Positions 1 to 6,540 of a stretch of DNA of 9,370 nucleotides are shown in pieces. A program made the position numbers and the translations under genes. The notes beneath the pieces were generated by a model. It searched no databases. It worked only from the letters and a program-made list of their open reading frames with translations, and had not been told where the DNA came from. Location: assembly GCA_947644185.1 (NCBI GenBank), contig CANRZC010000072.1, positions 1 to 9,370 of the forward strand. Direction: 5' to 3'. This DNA is from an uncultured Acetatifactor sp. GTDB lineage: Bacteria; Bacillota; Clostridia; Lachnospirales; Lachnospiraceae. Every line of letters starts with the position of its first letter. Within the stretch, counting starts at the first letter, position 1.

Positions 1-1155
1 AAATGTGATTATATAAATGCCAACGGTCTTGGAGGGATAATGTTCTGGGATTATATCAAATATAGCGAGCCTACCTTAAAGCTAGATGCCCAGGACGAAG
101 AAGGGTTTCAGGATGTGAACCTTATGCTGTTCGACAAAGTCATTGCTTTCGACAACTACAGACAGAAGATCATCTTGACTGTGAATGTGAAGACAGATGA
201 CTTAGAGACGAACTATCATAAGGCACTGCTGGAGCTGGAGCAGATGAACAGATTACTTACACAAGGGGAAAAGGCAACAGACCATCCTCTGAGGCTGAAA
301 TCAGACTTTATTCCTCTGTTTGACAAAGAGGCATACTGCAAAATGGTGCAGCAGGGGAAGCACTATATCAGGGAGGGCGACGTCTTCCAGGTGGTGCTTT
401 CCAACCGGTTGGAAGCGCAGATTGAGGGAAGCCTGCTGGACGCTTACAGGGTGCTACGGACTACAAATCCATCGCCGTACATGTTCTATTTTTCCGGGAC
501 AGATGGAGAGATAGCTGGTGCTAGCCCAGAGACATTGGTGAAGCTGGAGGAGGGAAAGCTCCATACCTTTCCGCTGGCAGGTACCAGAAAAAGAGGATCC
601 ACAAGTAAGGAGGATGCGCAGCTGGAGCAGGAATTGCTCTCAGACGAAAAAGAGCTGGCAGAGCACAATATGCTGGTGGACCTGGGACGAAATGACATTG
701 GTAAGATCAGCAAGGTGGGAACTGTCACTGTAGAAAAGTATAAGACCATACAGCGCTTTTCTCATGTGATGCACATTGGCTCCACGGTCAGCGGGGAAAT
801 CAGGGAGGACAGGGATGCATTGGACGCATTGGATGCCATTCTGCCTGCGGGAACACTCTCCGGTGCCCCAAAGCTGCGAGCCTGTGAGATTATCAATGAG
901 CTGGAGAACAACAAACGAGGGATATACGGTGGAGCCATTGGATATCTGTCTTTTACCGGCAATCTGGACACCTGCATTGCCATTCGACTGGCTTTCTCCA
1001 AAAATGGCAAGGTGTTTATCCGATCGGGGGCTGGAATCGTGGCAGACAGCGATCCTGAGAGGGAGTATCAGGAATGCATCCAGAAGGCAGAAGCTGTGAA
1101 AAGTGCTATTCTGGCATGCCACTGCGGCGAAGTACAAAGGGAATGCTCCAGATAG
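1..1155 (+). CDS. trpE: Anthranilate synthase component I, 5'-truncated by the window
   Basis: TrpE converts chorismate to anthranilate with ammonia delivered by TrpG, the first committed step of tryptophan synthesis. The frame is open from base 1 to the TAG at 1153-1155. The family is usually about 490-520 residues; only about 384 are visible, so the N-terminal domain with the tryptophan feedback site lies outside. The chorismate-binding domain is intact: DVFQVV, NPSPYMFYF, GASPE, LAGTRKRG (near 574-597), VDLGRND, HVMHIGS, LPAGTLSGAPK, YGGAIGY, LDTCIAIR and GAGIVADSDPEREYQE, which holds a metal-binding glutamate in the family. An ATG at 40 follows GGAGGG at 31-36 by only 3 bases and could act as an internal or artefactual start, but YIKYSEP just after it is mid-protein TrpE sequence, so I treat the gene as running off the left edge. 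Residues encoded before about 48 fit the family consensus poorly. trpGD starts 63 bases downstream. Confidence 0.93.
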   Translation, partial: KCDYINANGLGGIMFWDYIKYSEPTLKLDAQDEEGFQDVNLMLFDKVIAFDNYRQKIILTVNVKTDDLETNYHKALLELEQMNRLLTQGEKATDHPLRLKSDFIPLFDKEAYCKMVQQGKHYIREGDVFQVVLSNRLEAQIEGSLLDAYRVLRTTNPSPYMFYFSGTDGEIAGASPETLVKLEEGKLHTFPLAGTRKRGSTSKEDAQLEQELLSDEKELAEHNMLVDLGRNDIGKISKVGTVTVEKYKTIQRFSHVMHIGSTVSGEIREDRDALDALDAILPAGTLSGAPKLRACEIINELENNKRGIYGGAIGYLSFTGNLDTCIAIRLAFSKNGKVFIRSGAGIVADSDPEREYQECIQKAEAVKSAILACHCGEVQRECSR

Positions 1156-1218
1156 GAATCTGCTTCAGCGAAATGCTGGGATGTGTACGGGAAAAGAAAG
1201 AGAAGAGAGGAAAAGAGA

Positions 1219-2877
1219 ATGCTACTTTTGATTGATAATTATGACAGTTTTTCCTATAACGTATATCAACTGGCTGCCTCCATTGAGCCAAATGTACAGG
1301 TCATTCGAAATGATGAAAAGACGCTGAAAGAGATCGAGGAAATGAATCCGTCCCATATTGTTATCTCGCCAGGGCCGGGGAAGCCGTCAGAGGCAGGTAT
1401 CTGTGAAGAGGTTGTCAGGTATTTCACAGGGAAGATCCCTATTTTAGGCATTTGTCTCGGGCATCAGGCTATCTGTGAGGCGTTTGGGGCTAGGATTACC
1501 TACGCGGAGCAGCTTATGCATGGGAAGCAGTCGGTGGTACGCCTGGATACGCAGTGTATTCTCTTTGCGGGTATGGAGTCGGAAATCACCGTGGGCAGAT
1601 ACCATTCACTGGCAGCTGCGCCCCAGTCTATACCGGATGTGCTGCGGGTGGTGGCCTATACCCAGGAGGGGGAGATCATGGCAGTAGAGCACAGAGATGA
1701 GTCAGTCTATGGGGTACAATTCCATCCAGAATCCGTGTTGACACCTGAGGGGTATCAGATTATGGAGAACTTTATAAAATGGGGGAATAAAAAAGAAAAG
1801 CCACAGCTAGCCAAAGCAGAGAAAAAGGTGGATAAGGATCCAGGAGAGAAGACAAAGCGGAAAATTGATGAGGCAATCGCAAGGCTGACCAGAAAAGAGG
1901 ATATTGGATACGATTGTGCGAAGATGGTCATGAATGAAATCATGAACGGAGAGGCCTCAGATGTGCAGAAAAGTGCCTATCTGATAGCGCTGAGCATGAA
2001 GGGGGAGAGCATCGAGGAAATCACAGGCTCGGCAGAGGCCATGCGCAGCCATGCACTCCCTGTGGAGTATGGCAGGGATGTGCTGGAAATTGTGGGAACT
2101 GGCGGCGATGGATCCAACTCCTTCAATATTTCCACCACCGCAGCGCTTATTATCTCTGCCGCGGGGGTGCCTGTGGCAAAGCATGGGAATCGGGCTGCCA
2201 GCTCTAAATCCGGCGCTGCGGACTGCTTAGAGGCTTTGGGAGTAAATATTTCCCTGGAACCAAAGCAGGCTGCAAAGCTTCTAAAGGATCCGGGGATCTG
2301 CTTTCTGTTTGCCCAAAAATATCATACGGCCATGAAGCATGTGGGGCCTGTGCGCAGGGAGCTGGGGGTTCGGACGATATTTAACATCCTGGGTCCCCTG
2401 ACCAATCCGGCGAATCCCTCTATGCAAATCATGGGGGTGTATGACGAGAGTCTTTTAGAGAGCATGGCTCATGTGCTGATGAACCTGGGTGTGAAGAAAG
2501 GCATGGTGGTGTATGGGGAGGAGAGACTGGATGAGATTTCTATTTGTGGACCTACGAAGGTGTGTATGTTCCGGGAGGGACAGATCAAGTGTAGTACCAT
2601 CCGGCCGGAGGACGTGGGACTACAATGCTATCCCAGGGAGGAGCTGACGGGAGGCACACCGAAAGAGAATGCGGCCATTACCAAAGCTATCTTGAATGGC
2701 ACAGAACGAGGTGCAAAGAGAGCTGCAGCGGTTATCAATGGGGCAGCGGCTCTGTTTGTGGCAGGGAAGGCCACCAGCTTGAAGGCGGCAGTTCAATTGG
2801 CGGAGAAGACCATTGACAGCGGCAGGGCCATGGAGCAGCTGGAGCGGTTTATACAGCTGTCCAATGAAACCCGGTAG
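1219..2877 (+). CDS. trpGD: Fused anthranilate synthase glutamine amidotransferase and anthranilate phosphoribosyltransferase
   Basis: This 552-residue protein joins two enzymes. Residues 1 to about 190 are the TrpG class I glutamine amidotransferase, which feeds ammonia to TrpE: LLLIDNYDSF at the N-terminus, SPGPG at 50-54, the nucleophile Cys79 in GICLGHQ, and His169/Glu171 in QFHPES. A lysine- and glutamate-rich linker (about 191-213) leads into TrpD, which transfers the phosphoribosyl group from PRPP to anthranilate: GTGGD at 293-297, KHGNRAASSKSG from 321, HVGPVRRELGVRTIFNILGP, and EERLDEIS. All key motifs are present, so both activities should work. Start choice: ATG 1219 has GAGAGG at 1205-1210, 8 bases upstream, and begins exactly at the family's LLLIDNYDS motif; an in-frame GTG at 1183 would add 12 charged residues and has no ribosome binding site. 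A TrpG-TrpD fusion is known from enterobacteria and occurs in various Firmicutes, so it is a variant architecture rather than a new one. Confidence 0.96.
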   Translation: MLLLIDNYDSFSYNVYQLAASIEPNVQVIRNDEKTLKEIEEMNPSHIVISPGPGKPSEAGICEEVVRYFTGKIPILGICLGHQAICEAFGARITYAEQLMHGKQSVVRLDTQCILFAGMESEITVGRYHSLAAAPQSIPDVLRVVAYTQEGEIMAVEHRDESVYGVQFHPESVLTPEGYQIMENFIKWGNKKEKPQLAKAEKKVDKDPGEKTKRKIDEAIARLTRKEDIGYDCAKMVMNEIMNGEASDVQKSAYLIALSMKGESIEEITGSAEAMRSHALPVEYGRDVLEIVGTGGDGSNSFNISTTAALIISAAGVPVAKHGNRAASSKSGAADCLEALGVNISLEPKQAAKLLKDPGICFLFAQKYHTAMKHVGPVRRELGVRTIFNILGPLTNPANPSMQIMGVYDESLLESMAHVLMNLGVKKGMVVYGEERLDEISICGPTKVCMFREGQIKCSTIRPEDVGLQCYPREELTGGTPKENAAITKAILNGTERGAKRAAAVINGAAALFVAGKATSLKAAVQLAEKTIDSGRAMEQLERFIQLSNETR

Positions 2878-2920
2878 GTTGGTTGTGTCCCATGAGACAA
2901 GGACTGAAAAGAAAGGGAAA

Positions 2921-3724
2921 ATGAATATGATATTGGAGGAAATTGCTGTCAAAACCAGAGAGCGAATTGGGGCGGAAAAAAGAAAGCTTTCTATGACGGA
3001 GCTTAGAGCCAGGGCTATGGCCATGGATTGTGACACAGGCTTTCCCTTTGAGAAAGCGCTGCGAAGAGCCGGGATAAGCTTTATCTGTGAGGTGAAAAAG
3101 GCCTCGCCCTCTAAAGGCGTTATCGCGGTGGAGTTTCCCTATGTGGAGATTGGAAAAGAATATGAGCGGGCTGGGGCAGACGCTATCTCGGTATTGACAG
3201 AGCCTTATTATTTTCAGGGGAGTAATGCGTACCTGTCAGAAATTCGAAAGCATGTATCTATTCCTCTGCTGCGCAAGGATTTTACGGTGGATGCGTATAT
3301 GCTTTACGAGGCAAAGACCATGGGGGCAGATGCAGTGCTGTTGATCTGTGGGATCCTTTCCCAGCAGGAGCTTACGGAATATTTAGGAATAGTCAGAGAG
3401 CTGGGCCTGTCCGCTCTGGTGGAGGCCCATGATCAGGTGGAGGTGGAGATGGCCCTGAAAGCCGGGGCAAGGATTATCGGGGTGAATAACCGGAACCTGA
3501 AGGATTTTACAGTGGATATCTCCAATTCTCTGCGGCTGCGAGAGCTGATTCCGAAGGAGATTCTCTTTGTGTCGGAGAGTGGGATGAAGACCCGGGCAGA
3601 TATTGCCAGACTGGAGGAGAACGGTACGGACGCAGTGCTGATAGGGGAGACTTTTATGCGGGCGAAGGATAAGGAGGCAATGCTTAGACAGCTCCGGCCT
3701 TGCACCGATGGCATGTGCCGCTGA
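2921..3724 (+). CDS. trpC: Indole-3-glycerol phosphate synthase
   Basis: TrpC closes the indole ring, converting CdRP to indole-3-glycerol phosphate with loss of CO2 and water. The 267-residue protein is a single TIM barrel of normal length. Visible motifs are CEVKKASPSKG (Glu57 and catalytic Lys59, counting from 2921), SVLTEPYYFQGS, LLRKDF, VEAH, GVNNRNL, SESG and LIGE, in family order. The start is ATG 2921 or ATG 2927; AAAGGG at 2912-2917 lies 3 bases from the first and 9 from the second, so the second (MILEEIA) may be the true one. The in-frame extension back to 2813 overlaps trpGD and is not TrpC-like. The spacer after trpGD is 43 bases. The C-terminal tail RPCTDGMCR lies beyond the last conserved helix and is encoded by a repeat (3693-3732) also found between iorA and iorB; the stop codon sits in the loop of that hairpin. 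Confidence 0.95.
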   Translation: MNMILEEIAVKTRERIGAEKRKLSMTELRARAMAMDCDTGFPFEKALRRAGISFICEVKKASPSKGVIAVEFPYVEIGKEYERAGADAISVLTEPYYFQGSNAYLSEIRKHVSIPLLRKDFTVDAYMLYEAKTMGADAVLLICGILSQQELTEYLGIVRELGLSALVEAHDQVEVEMALKAGARIIGVNNRNLKDFTVDISNSLRLRELIPKEILFVSESGMKTRADIARLEENGTDAVLIGETFMRAKDKEAMLRQLRPCTDGMCR

Positions 3725-3732
3725 AGCGGCAT
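3693..3732 (+). repeat. Dispersed palindromic repeat, copy 1, at the trpC 3' end
   Basis: These 40 bases align to 8375-8413 at 33 positions with one single-base gap. Shared blocks are TCCGG, CTTGCACC, ATG and GCCGCT-(G or A)-AAGCGGCAT. The last block forms a hairpin: TGCCGC at 3716-3721 pairs with GCGGCA at 3726-3731 around a TGAA loop that contains the trpC TGA stop (3722-3724). Four Ts follow, too few for a confident terminator. The repeat supplies the last nine or so codons of trpC. What it does is unknown; it could be a REP-like or MITE-like element. The match is read directly from sequence; the mobile origin is inferred. Confidence 0.75.
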
Positions 3733-3757
3733 TTTAAAGTATGTAAGGGGGATAAAG

Positions 3758-4393
3758 ATGGAAAAGACAAAAAAGACAAAAATTAAAATTTGCGGCTTAT
3801 TCCGCACGGATGATATTGACTACGCCAATGAAGTGCGGCCGGATTTTGTGGGATTTGTGCTGGCAGATGGGTATCGTCGCAGCATATCTGGCAGGCAGGC
3901 GGTGCAGCTTCGGGAGAGACTGGATATGGGAATACAGGCCGTGGGCGTATTTGTAAATGCGCCTGCACAGGAGGTGATTTCTTATTTAAAGGATGATGTC
4001 ATTCAGCTGGCGCAGCTCCATGGACAGGAGACGAAGGAGGATATCCAGCGCATTCGCAGCTCCACTGGGAAGCCTGTGGTGAAAGCTATAAAGGTGCAAA
4101 GCCGTGGGAATATAGAACCGTGGCTGGATTCAGAGGCGGATTTTCTATTATTTGACAGCGGTACAGGAAGCGGCAGGACTTTTGACTGGAATCTGTTGAC
4201 AGATGTGAAAAGAAGCTATTTCCTGGCAGGAGGACTGAATCTGGAGAATCTGGGGCAGGCATTAGCGCTACATCCCTATGCAGTGGACATAAGCTCGGGT
4301 GTGGAGACAGAAGGATTCAAGGATAGAGAAAAGATGCGGGCAGTTGTGGAGCTGGTGCGCAGGGTGGACACTTTGGCTAAAAGAAACCAATAA
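3758..4393 (+). CDS. trpF: Phosphoribosylanthranilate isomerase
   Basis: TrpF performs the Amadori rearrangement of phosphoribosylanthranilate to CdRP, between the TrpD and TrpC steps. The 211-residue protein has the usual size and the TIM-barrel motifs: KICGL near the N-terminus with the general base Cys12, VGFVL, VGVFVN, VIQLHG-like VIQLAQLHG, KAI, the general acid Asp133 in LFDSGTGSGRTFDW, LAGGL, and VDISSGVE at the phosphate-binding end. Only the Lys-rich first seven residues are atypical. ATG 3758 is preceded by AAGGGGG at 3745-3751, 6 bases away. It begins 33 bases after trpC, just past the repeat hairpin at that gene's end, so any effect of that hairpin on transcription would fall on trpF, trpB and trpA. 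Confidence 0.95.
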   Translation: MEKTKKTKIKICGLFRTDDIDYANEVRPDFVGFVLADGYRRSISGRQAVQLRERLDMGIQAVGVFVNAPAQEVISYLKDDVIQLAQLHGQETKEDIQRIRSSTGKPVVKAIKVQSRGNIEPWLDSEADFLLFDSGTGSGRTFDWNLLTDVKRSYFLAGGLNLENLGQALALHPYAVDISSGVETEGFKDREKMRAVVELVRRVDTLAKRNQ

Positions 4394-4419
4394 AAAGCGA
4401 AAAAGAGAGGAGAAAAGAG

Positions 4420-5604
4420 ATGGGGAAAGGACGATACGGCGTGCACGGCGGACAGTACGTGCCAGAGACTTTGATGAATGAGCTAGCGCATTTGGAAGAG
4501 TGCTATGAGCATTATAAAAATGATAGGGAATTTCAGGCCCAGCTGGAGGCGCTGAACCGGGATTACACAGGCAGACCCTCATTACTTTACTATGCGGAGC
4601 AAATGACAAAGGACTTAGGCGGTGCAAAAATTTATTTAAAGAGAGAGGATCTAAATCATACGGGATCCCACAAGATCAACAATGTGCTAGGTCAGGCCCT
4701 GCTTGCGAAGAAAATGGGCAAGACTCGGATTATCGCAGAGACCGGCGCAGGACAGCACGGTGTGGCCACGGCCACGGCAGCCGCGCTTTTGAACATGGAG
4801 TGCGAGATTTTTATGGGGAAAGAGGACACCATCCGCCAGGCACTGAATGTATACCGCATGGAGCTTTTGGGGGCAAAGGTGCATCCCGTCACCACAGGGA
4901 CCCAGACCCTGAAGGATGCGGTGAATGAATGTATGAGAGAGTGGACGAACCGGGTGGATGACACACTCTATGTATTGGGATCCGTCATGGGACCTCATCC
5001 TTTTCCCATGATTGTCAGGGATTTCCAAAGTGTCATCAGCAGGGAGGCAAAGGCGCAGATCTTAGAGCGGGAGGGAAAGCTTCCTGCAGCCGTGGTAGCC
5101 TGTGTAGGTGGCGGCAGTAATTCCATGGGAGCCTTCTACAATTTTATCCAGAATAAGGAGGTGGAGCTGATTGGCTGTGAGGCAGCTGGCCGAGGTGTGG
5201 AGACAGCCCAGACAGCAGCTACCATTGCCACGGGGACGCCAGGGATCTTTCACGGTATGAAATCCTATTTCTGTCAGGATGCATATGGCCAGATCGCGCC
5301 GGTCTATTCTATTTCGGCAGGGCTGGACTACCCTGGCATTGGGCCGGAGCATGCCTATCTTCATGATATTGGCAGAGCGCAGTATGTTCCTGTGACCGAT
5401 GAGGAGGCGGTGGAGGCATTTGAGTATATTGCCCGGATGGAGGGCATTATCTGTGCCATTGAAAGTGCCCATGCTGTGGCCTATGTGAGGAAGATTGCGA
5501 AAAACTACCATTCGGATCAGAGTATCATCGTCTGCCTTTCCGGGCGGGGAGACAAGGATGTAGCGGCAATTGCCAGATATAGAGGGAGGGATATCCATGA
5601 GTGA
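4420..5604 (+). CDS. trpB: Tryptophan synthase beta chain
   Basis: TrpB is the PLP enzyme that condenses indole with serine to give tryptophan, acting in an alpha2-beta2 complex with TrpA and receiving indole through an internal tunnel. The 394-residue protein is full length and belongs to the standard TrpB1 type that pairs with TrpA. It opens with GRYGVHGGQYVPETLM; LKREDLNHTGSHKINN carries the PLP lysine Lys85; ETGAGQHGVA carries the catalytic Glu107; GGGSN at 230-234 binds the cofactor phosphate; GLDYPGIGPEHA, ESAHA and CLSGRGDKD follow in order. GAGAGGAG at 4405-4412 lies 7 bases before ATG 4420. The spacer after trpF is 26 bases, and the 3' end overlaps the trpA start by 8 bases, which should couple translation of the two subunits and help keep them equimolar. 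Confidence 0.97.
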   Translation: MGKGRYGVHGGQYVPETLMNELAHLEECYEHYKNDREFQAQLEALNRDYTGRPSLLYYAEQMTKDLGGAKIYLKREDLNHTGSHKINNVLGQALLAKKMGKTRIIAETGAGQHGVATATAAALLNMECEIFMGKEDTIRQALNVYRMELLGAKVHPVTTGTQTLKDAVNECMREWTNRVDDTLYVLGSVMGPHPFPMIVRDFQSVISREAKAQILEREGKLPAAVVACVGGGSNSMGAFYNFIQNKEVELIGCEAAGRGVETAQTAATIATGTPGIFHGMKSYFCQDAYGQIAPVYSISAGLDYPGIGPEHAYLHDIGRAQYVPVTDEEAVEAFEYIARMEGIICAIESAHAVAYVRKIAKNYHSDQSIIVCLSGRGDKDVAAIARYRGRDIHE

Positions 5605-6382
5605 ACTTAATCGCGTATTTCAGACACCCAACAAAAAAGCCTTTATACCTTTTCTGACTGCGGGAGACCCCTCCGCAGATGCCACAGTGGCATATATTCT
5701 GGAAATGGAACGGGCCGGGGCAGACCTAATAGAGATTGGGATCCCCTTTTCGGATCCAATTGCAGAGGGGCCAGCGATTCAGGAAGCCAATCTTCGTGCA
5801 TTGAGAGCTGGCATGACTACAGATGGAGTCTTTGATATTGTCAGGAGAGTCAGACAAAGCTCCCGGATTCCGCTTGCCTTTATGACCTACGCCAATCCCG
5901 TCTTCCATTATGGATATGAGAAATTTTTCACCAAATGTCAGGAACTGAAAGTGGACGCTCTCATTGTGCCAGATTTGCCTTTCGAGGAAAAGGGGGAGAT
6001 GGAAGTGACAGCACAGGCTCATGGCGTGGCGTTGATCTCCATGATTGCGCCTACCTCCGAGAGCCGGATTCGGAAAATTGCCACAGAGGCAAAGGGATTT
6101 CTCTATGTGGTGTCGTCCATGGGGGTCACAGGCGTCCGCAGCGAAATTCGCACAGATATCCGCGCTATGGTGGAAAGCATTCGCGCCGTGACAGACATAC
6201 CCTGCACAATTGGCTTCGGCATCAGTACCCCAAAGCAGGCGAAAGCCATGGCAGCCATGTCAGATGGGGCCATTGTGGGAAGTGCCATTGTGAAAATCAT
6301 CGCGCAACATGGGGATGGGGAGGCGAAAAGGGAAATTTATGATTATGTAAAACGCATGAAAGCGGCAGTGATGGAGGCATAG
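5597..6382 (+). CDS. trpA: Tryptophan synthase alpha chain
   Basis: TrpA splits indole-3-glycerol phosphate into indole and glyceraldehyde 3-phosphate and passes indole to TrpB. The 261-residue TIM barrel has normal length. Motifs seen: FIPFLTAGDPS, LIEIGIPFSDPIAEGP with catalytic Glu46 (Glu49 of the enterobacterial enzyme), YANPV, VPDLPFEE, SMIAPTS, YVVSSMGVTGVR, and GFGIS followed by DGAIVGSAIV for phosphate binding. The position of enterobacterial Asp60 is a glutamate here (Glu57). ATG 5597 lies inside the last codons of trpB; GGAGG at 5585-5589, within trpB, is 7 bases upstream. The in-frame start at 5570 would add nine residues unlike TrpA. A terminator begins 13 bases after the stop, so this is the last gene of the trp operon. 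Confidence 0.96.
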   Translation: MSELNRVFQTPNKKAFIPFLTAGDPSADATVAYILEMERAGADLIEIGIPFSDPIAEGPAIQEANLRALRAGMTTDGVFDIVRRVRQSSRIPLAFMTYANPVFHYGYEKFFTKCQELKVDALIVPDLPFEEKGEMEVTAQAHGVALISMIAPTSESRIRKIATEAKGFLYVVSSMGVTGVRSEIRTDIRAMVESIRAVTDIPCTIGFGISTPKQAKAMAAMSDGAIVGSAIVKIIAQHGDGEAKREIYDYVKRMKAAVMEA

Positions 6383-6394
6383 GATATAAAAGGA

Positions 6395-6432
6395 GAATCG
6401 TTTGGCGTGGAACACTGGACGGTTCTTTTTTT
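6395..6432 (+). terminator. Rho-independent terminator of the trp operon
   Basis: An 11-pair stem, 6395-6405 (GAATCGTTTGG) with 6415-6425 (CTGGACGGTTC), includes four G-U pairs and a 9-base loop, and runs directly into seven Ts at 6426-6432. It lies 13 bases past the trpA stop and just before a new promoter, exactly where the operon should end. Confidence 0.85.
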
Positions 6433-6464
6433 AATATTTTCCATAAGTCTTGGGCCATAAAGAA

Positions 6465-6493
6465 TTGACAGATTGGTAAAAGTAAATTAAAAT
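6465..6493 (+). promoter_or_regulatory. Housekeeping sigma-factor promoter for iorA-iorB
   Basis: TTGACA at 6465-6470 matches the -35 consensus perfectly. After a 17-base spacer comes TAAAAT at 6488-6493, five of six to the -10 consensus. The sequence from 6426 to 6464 upstream is AT-rich and could act as an UP element. Transcription would begin near 6500, giving a leader of about 40 bases before the GTG of iorA. I see no operator palindrome or riboswitch in that short leader. Confidence 0.8.
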
Positions 6494-6527
6494 TGATAAA
6501 AATTAGAGATAGAGACGATCTTTTAAC

Positions 6528-6533
6528 AGGAGG
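6528..6533 (+). promoter_or_regulatory. Ribosome binding site setting the GTG start of iorA
   Basis: A perfect AGGAGG lies 7 bases before GTG 6541. An ATG at 6534 directly abuts it but is out of frame with iorA and too close to the site, so GTG is the start. The 12 bases ACAGGAGGATGA here (6526-6537) recur in front of iorB (8464-8475). Confidence 0.8.
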
Positions 6534-6540
6534 ATGAAAA

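Noticed and set aside
640..1137. A 165-codon minus-strand frame opposite trpE
   Set aside because: It lies wholly within the conserved TrpE catalytic domain, has no ribosome binding site that stands out and no family resemblance.
2855..2900. Near-direct repeat TGTCC-ATGA-AC at the trpGD-trpC junction
   Set aside because: Thirteen bases with two mismatches, partly coding, with no further similarity on either side; compatible with chance.
2813..2920. N-terminal extension of trpC into trpGD
   Set aside because: The 36 added residues are not TrpC-like and are trpGD codons read in another frame; family-typical sequence begins at 2921 or 2927.
6354..6366. AAAGCGGCA at the trpA 3' end as a third repeat copy
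   Set aside because: Only about nine bases agree and the palindrome partner and CTTGCACC block are missing; it encodes ordinary TrpA C-terminal residues.
6494..6540. Riboswitch or T-box leader before iorA
   Set aside because: The leader after the predicted transcription start is only about 40 bases with no convincing stem or antiterminator. A T-box for the trp operon, if any, would lie upstream of trpE outside the window.
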